The notes beneath the pieces were generated by a model. It had not been told where the DNA came from. It searched no databases and worked only from the letters and a program-made list of their open reading frames with translations. The position numbers were made by a program, and so were the translations under genes. Shown in pieces: positions 8,480-16,842 of a DNA stretch of 25,860 nt (position 1 is the stretch's first letter; each line of letters opens with the position of its first letter). Source of the DNA: JAKITW01 sp041598875 (lineage in GTDB: Bacteria > Desulfobacterota > Desulfobulbia > Desulfobulbales > BM004); assembly GCA_041598875.1 (NCBI GenBank), contig JBFHXP010000027.1, positions 1 through 25,860 on the forward strand, read 5' to 3'.

Positions 8480-8797
8480 AGGTGGAGTACTGTTTTTGCG
8501 GATGCCCCGTAGTGCGCAGCGCACCGGATCTCTTATGGTCAACTTGAATACGTGTCTTTTTGCCCGATCTCTGTGTCATGCCCAAAATTGTATCCTCGGA
8601 GGTAGGCGAGCCTGCGATACTCCGATATCAACAATATCCCTGCGGTACGATTTTTCGCATTCCTTGATCTCAAACGAAAATCCTGATTATTCAAGATACC
8701 CTTATGACATGGAGCACGGAGAATTGAATAAAAGAACGAGTACGGATGAGAGTGGTGCCGTGGTTGAGTTTTCTCTACAGAGCGAAACAGGTGGTTT
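8480..8797. other. Divergent intergenic region (about 318 bases)
   Basis: This region lies between the - strand glycosyltransferase and the + strand TMTC-like gene and must hold promoters for both. Only weak candidates are visible. On -, ATTGTA at 8587-8592 reads as a TACAAT -10 box without a convincing -35. On +, TTGATC at 8664-8669 is followed after 15 bases by GATTAT. A GGTACGATTTT 11-mer at 8644-8654 recurs upstream of the second cytochrome. A 30-codon frame (8709-8801) overlaps the next start, but coding is unproven. No terminator was seen. Confidence 0.5.
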
Positions 8798-10876
8798 ATG
8801 AAACATATTCTGCGAAGAGTAATTGATCCGCCCCTGTTGCACATCACCCTGATTCTTGCAGCAGGGTGCATCATTTATTCCAACACCTTGAACGTCCCCT
8901 TTCACCTCGACGAATTTTATATTAAAGACAATCCCATTGTCAAAGGGATAGATGCCCCTGACGAGGTAATCAGGAAGGCGGGCTTGGACCTCTATGACCA
9001 TTCCTACAATCGGTATATTGCTTATCTCACTTTTGCATTTAATTACAAATTAGGGGGCTTTAATGTTTTCGGTTATCATATAGTGAATCTCTCCCTCCAC
9101 CTTCTGACGGCGCTTCTGGTCTATGCCCTGGTGTTTCTTACCTTTAAGACTCCGATCATGGAGCAGTCGGCCCTTCGAGAGAAACGGCTGCCAATTGCCC
9201 TGTTTGTCGCGCTGATCTTTGTTGCTCACCCCATCCAGACCGAGGCGGTGAACTGGATATGGCAGCGGGTAGCCGTGCTGGTCGCCTTTCTGTATATTGC
9301 GGCATTAGTGGCGTATGTCCGGGCACGGCTGGAAAAGAAAAGTAAGGTGCGGATGCTTGTCTATTATTTCCTGGCATTGGCGGCAACCGTTTTGGCGATG
9401 AGGACCAAGCAAAATTCCTTTACCATCCCGGTCATGATTGCCCTGTATGAAGCGGTCTTCTTCAGCGGCCCCGTAAAAGCCCGGCTGATGCGACTTGTTC
9501 CTTTTGCGGCAACGATGAGTATCATACCCTATACCTATCTTTATATCCTGGGATATTCTTTTAAGCGGTCGACCGAAGGCATCTGGAATCCTCTTGCCGC
9601 GGACATCGGGCGAGGCGAGTTTCTGATCACCCAGCTCAGGGTGATGGTCACCAATGTCAGGTTGCTGTTCTGGCCGGTGAATCTGCCGATATTTCATGAG
9701 TATGATGTGTCGCCTGTTTTTTTTTCCATGGAAATCCTGCTTTCCACGCTCTTTGTTGGAGTGTTACTGGGGAGCGGACTCTATCTTGTACTTCATTTTC
9801 GAGGGGCAAGGAATGAGTATGCCCTGATCGGGTTTGGCATCCTCTGGTTTTTTGTGGCCATCGCTGTTGAATCTCTTGTCCCCCAATACACCCTTCTCTG
9901 TAATTACCGGCTGTATCTGCCTTCGGTGGGCATGATTCTTGCCGTGGTGTCCTTCTTGTTTGTTTTGGGACGGGAGTATACTCAGTTCAAAAAAAGGTTT
10001 ATGGCGGGTACGCTGGTATTGTGTGTTTTGATCCTTGGCGTTTCAACGTATATACGGAATGAAGTCTGGGCAACGGAGGTGAGTTTGCAGCAGGACACGG
10101 TAAAAAATAACCCCAAGAGTCCCACTGCCCATTTTCTACTGGGAAATGCCTACAAGCGTGAAGGAAATTTGCAGGAGGCCAACAGGGAATTTGATCTTGC
10201 CCTCAGGTTGGACGAGGAAGCTTCAGCCGTCTCTGCACAGACAAAGTCCAGAGGAGTGTCCGGGACAGGGATAGCCTTGTTAAAAAGGGCGGTTCGCCCC
10301 GGTGATGCCGAATCTCACTACAACCTTGCTGTAGAGTATTATCGTCTCGGCCAGCCCGGCAAGGCCCTCTCAGGGATGAGGCAGGTTGTTGCGCTGGAAA
10401 ATAATCATGTCGGTGCCCATTATTTTATCGGTCTGATCGCCCATGATCAGGAACGATATGACGAGGCAATCAGGGAATATCAGCTGGTGATTGCCTTGAA
10501 ACCTGATTTTGTTGAGGCCCGTACTAATCTTGGTGGGGTCTATGGACAACTGGGAAGGTATGAGGAGGCGATGGCCGAGGTGCAGGCCGCGCTACGGATT
10601 GCACCGGAATATGCGGCTGCCCACAGGTATCTGGGTTTGATTTATCAGGATCTCGGGCGCCTTGATGAGTCCATCGCGGAACTCAAAACAGCACTCCGGA
10701 TCAACCCTGATTATGCCGAGGCCCATAACAATCTCGGAGAAATATACGTCTTTTTAGGAAAAGGGGAGGATGCGGTTCAGGAGTTTTTGCGGGCAATCAA
10801 GGCGGATCCTGATCTTGTTGCCGCAAAGGTGAATCTGGAAAGGGCGACAGGGGCAATGGGCGGGTTGAACAGATAA
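8798..10876 (+). CDS. Polytopic membrane protein with C-terminal TPR repeats (TMTC-like, GT-C fold)
   Basis: A 692-residue protein. The N-terminal ~430 residues are hydrophobic with about ten or more predicted membrane helices, beginning at ~12-28. The first loop holds PFHLDEFYIKDNP (acidic pair at 38-39), which matches the position of the catalytic acidic pair in GT-C transferases and the TMTC family of protein O-mannosyltransferase-like proteins. From ~437 to the end there are about seven tetratricopeptide repeats, for example HYNLAVEYYRLGQ, ARTNLGGVYGQLGRYEEA and AHNNLGEIYVFLGKGEDA, which would face the periplasm. The start is supported by AGGTGG at 8789-8794. A role as a lipid-linked sugar transferase onto exported proteins is inferred from the family; many bacterial homologues have no known activity. 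ResB follows after 13 bases. Confidence 0.85.
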   Translation: MKHILRRVIDPPLLHITLILAAGCIIYSNTLNVPFHLDEFYIKDNPIVKGIDAPDEVIRKAGLDLYDHSYNRYIAYLTFAFNYKLGGFNVFGYHIVNLSLHLLTALLVYALVFLTFKTPIMEQSALREKRLPIALFVALIFVAHPIQTEAVNWIWQRVAVLVAFLYIAALVAYVRARLEKKSKVRMLVYYFLALAATVLAMRTKQNSFTIPVMIALYEAVFFSGPVKARLMRLVPFAATMSIIPYTYLYILGYSFKRSTEGIWNPLAADIGRGEFLITQLRVMVTNVRLLFWPVNLPIFHEYDVSPVFFSMEILLSTLFVGVLLGSGLYLVLHFRGARNEYALIGFGILWFFVAIAVESLVPQYTLLCNYRLYLPSVGMILAVVSFLFVLGREYTQFKKRFMAGTLVLCVLILGVSTYIRNEVWATEVSLQQDTVKNNPKSPTAHFLLGNAYKREGNLQEANREFDLALRLDEEASAVSAQTKSRGVSGTGIALLKRAVRPGDAESHYNLAVEYYRLGQPGKALSGMRQVVALENNHVGAHYFIGLIAHDQERYDEAIREYQLVIALKPDFVEARTNLGGVYGQLGRYEEAMAEVQAALRIAPEYAAAHRYLGLIYQDLGRLDESIAELKTALRINPDYAEAHNNLGEIYVFLGKGEDAVQEFLRAIKADPDLVAAKVNLERATGAMGGLNR

Positions 10877-10889
10877 CATCCCGGGTTTC

Positions 10890-12251
10890 ATGACCAAGAT
10901 AAAGCGAATTATTATATCCAGGCGAACAATCACCTGGACCATAGCTGTTATGGTGCTGGAGTTTTTTGCCGGAACACTCTTACCCCAGCGGTTCATGACC
11001 GCACCGGGGGAGATGGCCTCCTGGTATGGGGCGCATCCTGTTCTGCGCCAGATCGCCTTCTACCTGGGACTGGATCACATATACACCTCTCCCCTGTTTG
11101 CCCTGACCCTTTCTGTTTTTTCCATCTCTTTGATTGTGTCCAGTTTTGATCAGTTTGTACTTGCCTGGAACAGGGTCTTTGTTGCCCGTCCCAAGGCGGC
11201 ACCGGCAGTGGCGCCAGGCGGCCGGATTGTCTCTGATGACGATGGGGCAATTTTTGCCGGTCTGCGGGCAAAGGGCTATCTGCTGACCTTTCGGGATGAG
11301 ACCATGGTGCGATTCGTCAAGCACCCGTGGGGCTATTGGGGGAAATTTCTCCTCCATTGCGGGATTGTGGTGGTGATTGGGTCCTCACTTTCAATTGTTT
11401 TGACCACAAAGAGAGGTCAATTGAATCTCTATGAGTTCGGGGATGTCTATCTGGCTGGCACCCCCTTGGCCAAAGATGAGGTCGGCCTGCTGGCAGACAG
11501 GTTTGTTCTGCCCATGTCGGTGAGGCTTGTTTCATTTGTCCCGGAATTCTGGGAAACGGATAATGTGAAGCAGTTGACCTCAACGGTGGAGTTTGCCGAG
11601 GCTGACGGCACTGTCCGGGAGTACCGCTTATCCGTAAACAGCGGACTTGTCTACAAGGGCATGAAGATTTATCAGAGTTCCCAGTTCGGTCGGGTATTTT
11701 TTGTTGATTTTATCGGCCCGGACCGGGTACGGCATCACGTTCCGCTCACGATCCCTCACCCGTTGAGTCGGGAGGAGGCTGGCTACAGGGATAGTGTCCT
11801 GCCCTGGCTTCTTCCATCTCTGCATTCCAAATACTATGCCGATGCCGGGAAGGAGGCCATGATAAGCGATGATCCGCTCCTTGTCCTGAGGTTGGTTTTT
11901 GGAAAGGAAGTGCTTGATGAACGTGCCCTGCGACCAGGTGAAAGTGGTCAGCTGGGGGAATACACGGTCCGGTTGACCAGAACAGAAGAGTGGGCCGGGA
12001 TTATCTTTGTGAAATCCTTTGGCATGGGGGGAGTTTTTCTGGGCTTTTTTGTTATTGTATTGGGCGGGGTGCTGATCTATTTTACGGTTCCCCGTCAGGT
12101 GGTTTTGCACAGGGTGGAGCACGGGTATGACTATTTTTGCACTGCCTCTCACTTTGCCGGGTTGTATGAAGAGGAGTTTGCGGAGATTGGGAAGATTTTT
12201 TCAGAAATCGGCGCGGGCGCACCGGGTAAAGGACAAGAGGTAAATGGATAA
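10890..12251 (+). CDS. resB: ResB/Ccs1 cytochrome c biogenesis protein (copy 1)
   Basis: A 453-residue inner-membrane protein of System II cytochrome c maturation, where ResB and ResC together carry heme across the membrane and attach it to CXXCH apocytochromes. Helix 1 is at ~13-31, with the ResB signature LLPQRF just after it; helix 2 at ~69-86; helix 3 at ~148-168 with a His in FLLHCGIVVVIG, a likely heme ligand. A large periplasmic domain follows (containing YKGMKIYQSS), then a last helix at ~378-396. The stop overlaps the ResC start by 8 bases, so the pair is translationally coupled. It is paralogous to the gene at 24905, with matching PQRF, DHIYT.P.FA and PEFWETD segments. Dedicated service to the nearby multiheme cytochromes is inferred. 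Confidence 0.93.
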   Translation: MTKIKRIIISRRTITWTIAVMVLEFFAGTLLPQRFMTAPGEMASWYGAHPVLRQIAFYLGLDHIYTSPLFALTLSVFSISLIVSSFDQFVLAWNRVFVARPKAAPAVAPGGRIVSDDDGAIFAGLRAKGYLLTFRDETMVRFVKHPWGYWGKFLLHCGIVVVIGSSLSIVLTTKRGQLNLYEFGDVYLAGTPLAKDEVGLLADRFVLPMSVRLVSFVPEFWETDNVKQLTSTVEFAEADGTVREYRLSVNSGLVYKGMKIYQSSQFGRVFFVDFIGPDRVRHHVPLTIPHPLSREEAGYRDSVLPWLLPSLHSKYYADAGKEAMISDDPLLVLRLVFGKEVLDERALRPGESGQLGEYTVRLTRTEEWAGIIFVKSFGMGGVFLGFFVIVLGGVLIYFTVPRQVVLHRVEHGYDYFCTASHFAGLYEEEFAEIGKIFSEIGAGAPGKGQEVNG

Positions 12252-13071
12252 TCCGCTTCTCATTGATACGTCCATCCACTGGCTGGCGGTAGTGATCTAT
12301 GTGATTGCCACCGGCATGAATGTCTATGGCATTATTTTTGCCAGAGAGGGTGCGGAGCGCACGAGTTATAGCGTGATGGTCGCGGGCCTTGTCATCCACG
12401 GGGCAGCCCTTTTATACAGGTGGCATTACTCCGGGCACGGACCCTATATGACCCGATATGAGGTGCTCTCTTCCAATGCCTGGGTAGGGCTGTTTCTGTT
12501 TTTTGTCTTTAGCGGATTTTTCCCCATGATTCGCCGGGCGAGTATTGTGGTCTTTCCCGCCTGTTTTCTCTTGACCGCTCTGGGGCTGTTCATGAATCCC
12601 GGCATTCAAAAATTGCCACCCAGTCTTCGCTCCATCTGGCTGGTTCTCCATGTGAGCTTTTATAAGGTTGCCCTCGGCACCCTTCTGGTATCCCTGGCCT
12701 TTTCCTTCTTTTATATCCTCAAGAAGAGATCGGCCATGAGTTGGCTTGCCGGGCTCCCTGATCTTGATAAGATGGACCTGCTCGCCCATCGGTTCTGTGG
12801 TTTTGGTTTTGTCTTCTGGGCCATCGGCACCCTGGCCGGTTCCATCTGGGCCTATCAGGCCTGGGGCAGATTCTGGGGTTGGGACCCGGTTGAGACCTGG
12901 TCGCTCATCACCTGGTTTCTCTTTGGCATCTACCTTCATGTGCGCCGGTTTCACCGCTGGCAGGGCGAGAGGGCGGCATTTCTTTTCATTTTCTGTTTTG
13001 CGGTTTCTATTATTGCCATATTTTTTACTCCGTTACTGGATGCCTCCATCCATTCCTCCTATTTCCAGTAG
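12244..13071 (+). CDS. resC: ResC/CcsA cytochrome c heme lyase subunit
   Basis: A 275-residue polytopic membrane protein. The WWD heme-handling motif is present as WGRFWGWDPVETWSLITW, flanked by the expected periplasmic His residues: one before it in LLAHRFCGFGF and one after it in LDASIHSSYFQ at the C terminus. A further His pair lies in the N-terminal half (VIHGAALLYRWH). The length fits the short CcsA type that partners a separate ResB. Its ATG has AAGAGG 3 bases upstream, inside the ResB stop region, so the two are coupled. The partner ResB is the gene just upstream; the second ResB at 24905 may have its own ResC beyond the window. The next gene is a family 9 glycosyltransferase only 14 bases on. 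Confidence 0.94.
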   Translation: MDNPLLIDTSIHWLAVVIYVIATGMNVYGIIFAREGAERTSYSVMVAGLVIHGAALLYRWHYSGHGPYMTRYEVLSSNAWVGLFLFFVFSGFFPMIRRASIVVFPACFLLTALGLFMNPGIQKLPPSLRSIWLVLHVSFYKVALGTLLVSLAFSFFYILKKRSAMSWLAGLPDLDKMDLLAHRFCGFGFVFWAIGTLAGSIWAYQAWGRFWGWDPVETWSLITWFLFGIYLHVRRFHRWQGERAAFLFIFCFAVSIIAIFFTPLLDASIHSSYFQ

Positions 13072-13085
13072 CAACAAGGTATTGC

Positions 13086-14018
13086 ATGGCACGGGTATTA
13101 ATCATCAAGCAGGGATATTCCGAGACCCTGGACGCGGGGATCAGCAGGGTGCCGAGTCTTGGCGATGTGTTACGGACCACGGTGATCCTTCACCCTTTTG
13201 CCAATGATCATGTGACATGGCTGGTTGATGAGGGGGCATATCCCCTGCTTGCGGGAAACCCCTGTATCAAGGAACTCCTTGTCTACAATGAAGAGTCTGT
13301 CCGCCAGCTTCAGAATGAACAGTATGATGTGGTGATCAACCTCGAAAAAGTACCGGAGATCTGCTCTCTTGCGGATTCCATCAACGCACCCGTACGGCAC
13401 GGTTTTCGGCTGAACCCGAGAACCGGGCAGGTTGAACCCTGTAACGGTTGCGAGGCTGTTTTCTCATTATGCACATCAACGGATCTGAAGCGGAACCATG
13501 GTCAAAGTTGGCAGGAATCCCTGTTGCAGGTGGTCGGGGAGGAGTGGCAGGGCCAGGAGTATATCCTCGGATTCAAGCCGGAGAGCATGGTCACCCACGA
13601 TGTGGGGTTGAATTGGGCGGTTGGCGCGAAATGGCCAAATAAATCCTGGCCCCGGGAAAGGTGGGTCGAGTTGAAGCACCTGTTGGATGGCGAGTTCAGC
13701 TGGTCCATGCAGCAGGGGATGGATAATCTCCATGCATACATGAACTGGATCAACTCCTGCCGCTGCCTGGTCACAAATGACAGCCTGGGCCTCCATATTG
13801 CCGTGGCTTTGAAGAAAAAGGTCGTGGTGCTCTACGGCCCGACCAGCCCCAGTGAGACCTTTTTTTACAACAGGGCGGAGGTTGTATCCCCCAGGGTTGA
13901 CTACACCTGCATACCATGTCTTTTTCCATCATGTGACAGGGAAATAAACTGCATGGAATTTATTGCCGCTGCGGAAGTAAAAAGAAGAATAGAAATGCTC
14001 TTTGGATCGGGTCGCTGA
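13086..14018 (+). CDS. Family 9 glycosyltransferase (heptosyltransferase-like)
   Basis: A 310-residue cytoplasmic GT-B type enzyme. The N-terminal domain begins ARVLIIKQGYSETLD, with the conserved SLGDVLRTTVIL displaced by a short insertion, then YDVVINLE. The C-terminal nucleotide-sugar domain has the hallmark segments WPNKSWPRERWVEL and NDSLGLHIAVALKKKVVVLYGPTSPSE, followed by the four-Cys CIPCLFPSCDREINC pattern common at this place in the family. Family 9 enzymes add heptose or related sugars to lipopolysaccharide core or other surface glycans; the acceptor here is not known. The start is supported by AAGGT 5 bases upstream of the ATG. It stands between the ResBC pair and a B12-type radical SAM gene, where cytochrome maturation genes meet glycan genes. 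Confidence 0.9.
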   Translation: MARVLIIKQGYSETLDAGISRVPSLGDVLRTTVILHPFANDHVTWLVDEGAYPLLAGNPCIKELLVYNEESVRQLQNEQYDVVINLEKVPEICSLADSINAPVRHGFRLNPRTGQVEPCNGCEAVFSLCTSTDLKRNHGQSWQESLLQVVGEEWQGQEYILGFKPESMVTHDVGLNWAVGAKWPNKSWPRERWVELKHLLDGEFSWSMQQGMDNLHAYMNWINSCRCLVTNDSLGLHIAVALKKKVVVLYGPTSPSETFFYNRAEVVSPRVDYTCIPCLFPSCDREINCMEFIAAAEVKRRIEMLFGSGR

Positions 14019-14046
14019 AAGCGAACAGGTGCGGATCATTAATGAC

Positions 14047-15480
14047 ATGGAAAAAAATCTGGTGCTTCTTCTCTTTCCCAGGACCGGTATGGATCCTTTG
14101 CGTCCCCAACCGCCGTTGTCCCTGCTGGTCCTTGCCCCCTATATTGAGGAAAAGGGGTTGGTTCCGGTGATCATCGACCAGCGGGTGGAACACGATTATA
14201 AGAGAAAAATACTCGAACAGCTGCCATGTGCATTATTTGTCGCCATCACCTCAATGACCGGCGAGCAACTTCGGTATGCGGTGGACCTGGTCGATCTGGT
14301 GAAAGAGGCGTCCCCGGAGACGCCGGTGGTCTTCGGCGGTATACATGCCTCGATTATGCCCGAGCAGACTGCGGTCACCAGAGGGGTGGATCTGGTTGCC
14401 GTTGGCGAGGGAGAGGGTATTCTGCCGGATATCATTGACCACTATCTGCTCCAGGTCGATCGGGCAGAGATTGCCGGACTCTGCTTCCTCGAAAACGGTA
14501 AGGTCATCCGTACGCCGGGGCGGGATCAATTGGAGCTTGATGCGCTGAAGATGCCGGGATGGCACCTGATCGACATCTCCCGTTACACCGATTTTACCGT
14601 CCAGTGCGGCAGGGGGTGTCCCCATTCATGCACATTCTGTTATAATAAGAAATTCAATAATCGAATATGGCGGGCCAGGTCCCCGGCCATCATTGTTGAC
14701 GAACTGATGTTTTTGTATCAGGAGTACGGGGTCAGGGATTTTCATTTTATTGATGATAATTTTTTTACCGACTTCGAGCGGGTGGCCGAACTGTGTGCCT
14801 TGATTATTGCCAGGGATATGCGGATTCGGTGGAAGAGTTCTTTCCGGGCGGATTATTTTCAAAAGTTGACCCCGGCCTTGGTTGATCTGTTAAAAAGAAG
14901 CGGACTGACCCGGCTCTTTGTCGGGGGTGAATCAGGTTCTCAGGAAATCCTTGGCCGGATCAAAAAAGGAATCCGGGTTGAGGATCTTCTGAGCGCGGCC
15001 CGGGTATCAAGAAAATATGAGTTACCGACATCCATCTCCTTTATGGCCGGATTTCCCTTTGAAACACAGAGGGATAGAAAGATGACCTGTGACATCATGG
15101 ATGAGGTTGCAAGAATATATCCCGGTGTCAGTCTGGAGGGGATCAATATCTACACCCCGTATCCGGGCACCGAACTCTTTGAGGAGTCAAAAAGCAATGG
15201 GTTGCGCGAACCGGCTTCCTTAAGGGGGTGGGCGTGCTTTGTCTTTAACCAGAGCAATCTTCCCTGGTTCTGTGATAAGGAGAACCGGATGATGATGAAT
15301 ATTTCCTTTATTGCCCGATTTGTTTTCTGGGACCGTGAAATTCGCGAGAGGTTCTTGAAGATTCGCTACTATCCGTTCTATCTCGTCCTGCGGGTCAGTG
15401 CCCTTGTACGGTGGCGATTGAGGCTTTTCAGCAACGCATATGAGTGGGATCTGTTCAGGTTCTTGAGCAGCAAGCTCTGA
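14047..15480 (+). CDS. B12-binding radical SAM enzyme
   Basis: A 477-residue protein from the ATG at 14047. A TTG at 14002 would overlap the previous gene by 17 bases and add 15 residues with no likeness to the family start. The N-terminal cobalamin-binding-type domain shows PPLSLLVLAPYIEEKG, VVFGGIHASIMPEQT (~94-108) and LVAVGEGEG (~116-124). The radical SAM motif is CPHSCTFC (Cys191, 195, 198), followed by DFHFIDDNFFTDFERV, RLFVGGESGSQEIL and SISFMAGFPFETQ. The tail (FLKIRYYPFYLVLRV) is a looser version of the FYLRP tail of the two radical SAM enzymes at 4934 and 6348. The reaction and substrate are unknown; its place among glycosyltransferase genes suggests glycan or lipid-carrier modification (inference). 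Confidence 0.91.
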   Translation: MEKNLVLLLFPRTGMDPLRPQPPLSLLVLAPYIEEKGLVPVIIDQRVEHDYKRKILEQLPCALFVAITSMTGEQLRYAVDLVDLVKEASPETPVVFGGIHASIMPEQTAVTRGVDLVAVGEGEGILPDIIDHYLLQVDRAEIAGLCFLENGKVIRTPGRDQLELDALKMPGWHLIDISRYTDFTVQCGRGCPHSCTFCYNKKFNNRIWRARSPAIIVDELMFLYQEYGVRDFHFIDDNFFTDFERVAELCALIIARDMRIRWKSSFRADYFQKLTPALVDLLKRSGLTRLFVGGESGSQEILGRIKKGIRVEDLLSAARVSRKYELPTSISFMAGFPFETQRDRKMTCDIMDEVARIYPGVSLEGINIYTPYPGTELFEESKSNGLREPASLRGWACFVFNQSNLPWFCDKENRMMMNISFIARFVFWDREIRERFLKIRYYPFYLVLRVSALVRWRLRLFSNAYEWDLFRFLSSKL

Positions 15481-15503
15481 AATGAAAGCCAAGAGAGAAA
15501 AGG

Positions 15504-16586
15504 ATGATAGCGGTAGCTGATGATACATACAGGATGGACAGCCATAAGCTCATGTTCCATCCCCGGGAGGTTGTCCGCTGGCTGAAGGGAGATGCGGTCT
15601 ACCCTCTTTACGTGGAAATTTCTCCATCCGGCGCCTGCAATCATCGGTGCAGGTTCTGCGCCCTTGATTTCATGGGATATGAATCCCGGTTTCTCGAAAC
15701 CACGATTCTCAAGGAAAGGATTACCGAACTCGCGGCTGTGGGCGTGAAGAGCATCATGTATGCCGGCGAGGGTGAACCCCTCCTTCATCCGGATATCGCG
15801 GAGATTGTCATCCATACGAGGGAGGTGGGTATTGATGTGGCTGTCACCACCAACGGCACGCTTCTGGGGCGTGCGGTGTTCTCGGAAATATGTGGCAGCC
15901 TCAGCTGGCTCCGGGTGAGTCTTAACGCGGGTTGCCCGGAGACATATGCCGGACTGCACCGAACCAGGCCGGATGATTTTGATACGGTGGTTGGCGTCCT
16001 TTCCACGGCATCGGAAATTATCCGGGCGACTGAGGCCTCCTGCACCCTGGGAGTGCAGATGGTCTTGCTGCCGGAAAATGCCGGGGAGGCGGTCAGGCTT
16101 GCTTCTATTGTGAAAGCGGCAGGCGCGCACTATTTTTCCGTGAAACCCCATTCGCAGCATCCCGGGAGCCGGAACCGGGAATACGAAAAAATTGACTATG
16201 CCCCTTTTATGTCCTTAAGTGGGGAACTGGCATCCCTGGCCGATGACTCATTCCATGTTATTTTTCGAACCCGTGCCATGGATAAAACCTCTGCGGGAAA
16301 AAGGGGCTATGACCGCTGCAATGCACTGCCCTTCTGGTCCTATATCGATGCCGGCGGCTCTGTCTGGGGGTGCAGTTCTCATCTCGGGGACAGGAGATTC
16401 TGGCTGGGAAATATCGTGGAAAGTAGAATAAAAGACATCTGGCAGGGAGATGTGCGGAAAAATTTCATGGTCGGGGTGGCCAGGGAATTCAATCCCTCGC
16501 TTTGCCGAGTGAATTGCCGGATGGATGAGGTTAACCGCTATCTCTGGGATCTCGCTCATCCAACTTCACACGTTAATTTCATATGA
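15504..16586 (+). CDS. Radical SAM/SPASM-like enzyme, paralogue 1
   Basis: A 360-residue protein. The radical SAM motif is CNHRCRFC (Cys45, 49, 52), with the GEGEP motif in MYAGEGEPLLHP binding SAM. C-terminal Cys residues (RCNALPF, GGSVWGC, SLCRVNC) are arranged like a short SPASM/twitch auxiliary iron-sulfur domain. It is clearly paralogous to the gene at 20671: both begin with MD.HKL..HP..VV.WL, share the GVKSM..GEGEPL and GLQMVL-type segments, and end in HVNFI. Such enzymes modify peptides, sugars or aminocyclitols by hydrogen abstraction; the substrate is unassigned. The start is supported by the purine-rich AGAGAGAAAAGG just before the ATG. It lies 23 bases after the B12-type enzyme and is cut off from its paralogue by the repeat/GIY-YIG island. 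Confidence 0.92.
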   Translation: MIAVADDTYRMDSHKLMFHPREVVRWLKGDAVYPLYVEISPSGACNHRCRFCALDFMGYESRFLETTILKERITELAAVGVKSIMYAGEGEPLLHPDIAEIVIHTREVGIDVAVTTNGTLLGRAVFSEICGSLSWLRVSLNAGCPETYAGLHRTRPDDFDTVVGVLSTASEIIRATEASCTLGVQMVLLPENAGEAVRLASIVKAAGAHYFSVKPHSQHPGSRNREYEKIDYAPFMSLSGELASLADDSFHVIFRTRAMDKTSAGKRGYDRCNALPFWSYIDAGGSVWGCSSHLGDRRFWLGNIVESRIKDIWQGDVRKNFMVGVAREFNPSLCRVNCRMDEVNRYLWDLAHPTSHVNFI

Positions 16587-16671
16587 GTATTTTGATATGC
16601 ATCTTCAAGCTAACAGAGCCCGGGATCAGTCGTTCACGCGCTGTCGGGAACCCTCTGGTTTCGCTAAGGTT

Positions 16672-16701
16672 TCCTGGATTCCCGCCTGCGCGGGAATGAC
16701 G
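16672..16701 (+). repeat. REP-like palindrome, left arm of a 30-base inverted repeat
   Basis: The core ATTCCCGC-CTGC-GCGGGAAT (16678-16697) is a perfect 8-base stem with a 4-base loop. The whole 30 bases match the reverse complement of 16813-16842 at 28 positions by eye. The sequence belongs to the widely scattered GTCATTCCCGCG..GCGGGAATCC type of bacterial palindrome. Confidence 0.9.
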
Positions 16702-16812
16702 TAAAGAAAACGGGAAAGACAAAGGGAAACTGGAATGTCGTTGGGAAAAAAGGAACCACGCATGAAAGAAGGGAATGTCAAGATGATTGGAGAGAGTGAC
16801 AATGGGGGGTAG

Positions 16813-16842
16813 CGTCATTCCCGCGAAGGCGGGAATCCAGGG
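16813..16842 (-). repeat. REP-like palindrome, right arm of a 30-base inverted repeat
   Basis: The core ATTCCCGC-GAAG-GCGGGAAT (16817-16836) is an 8-base stem. It is the inverted partner of 16672-16701, 111 bases away, and both arms carry the asymmetric flanks CCTGGATT and AATGACG. Confidence 0.9.

Noticed and set aside
11628..12152. Antisense frame of 174 residues inside ResB
   Set aside because: The + strand frame is an unmistakable ResB with membrane helices and conserved motifs; the antisense peptide is low in hydrophobic structure and has no family likeness.
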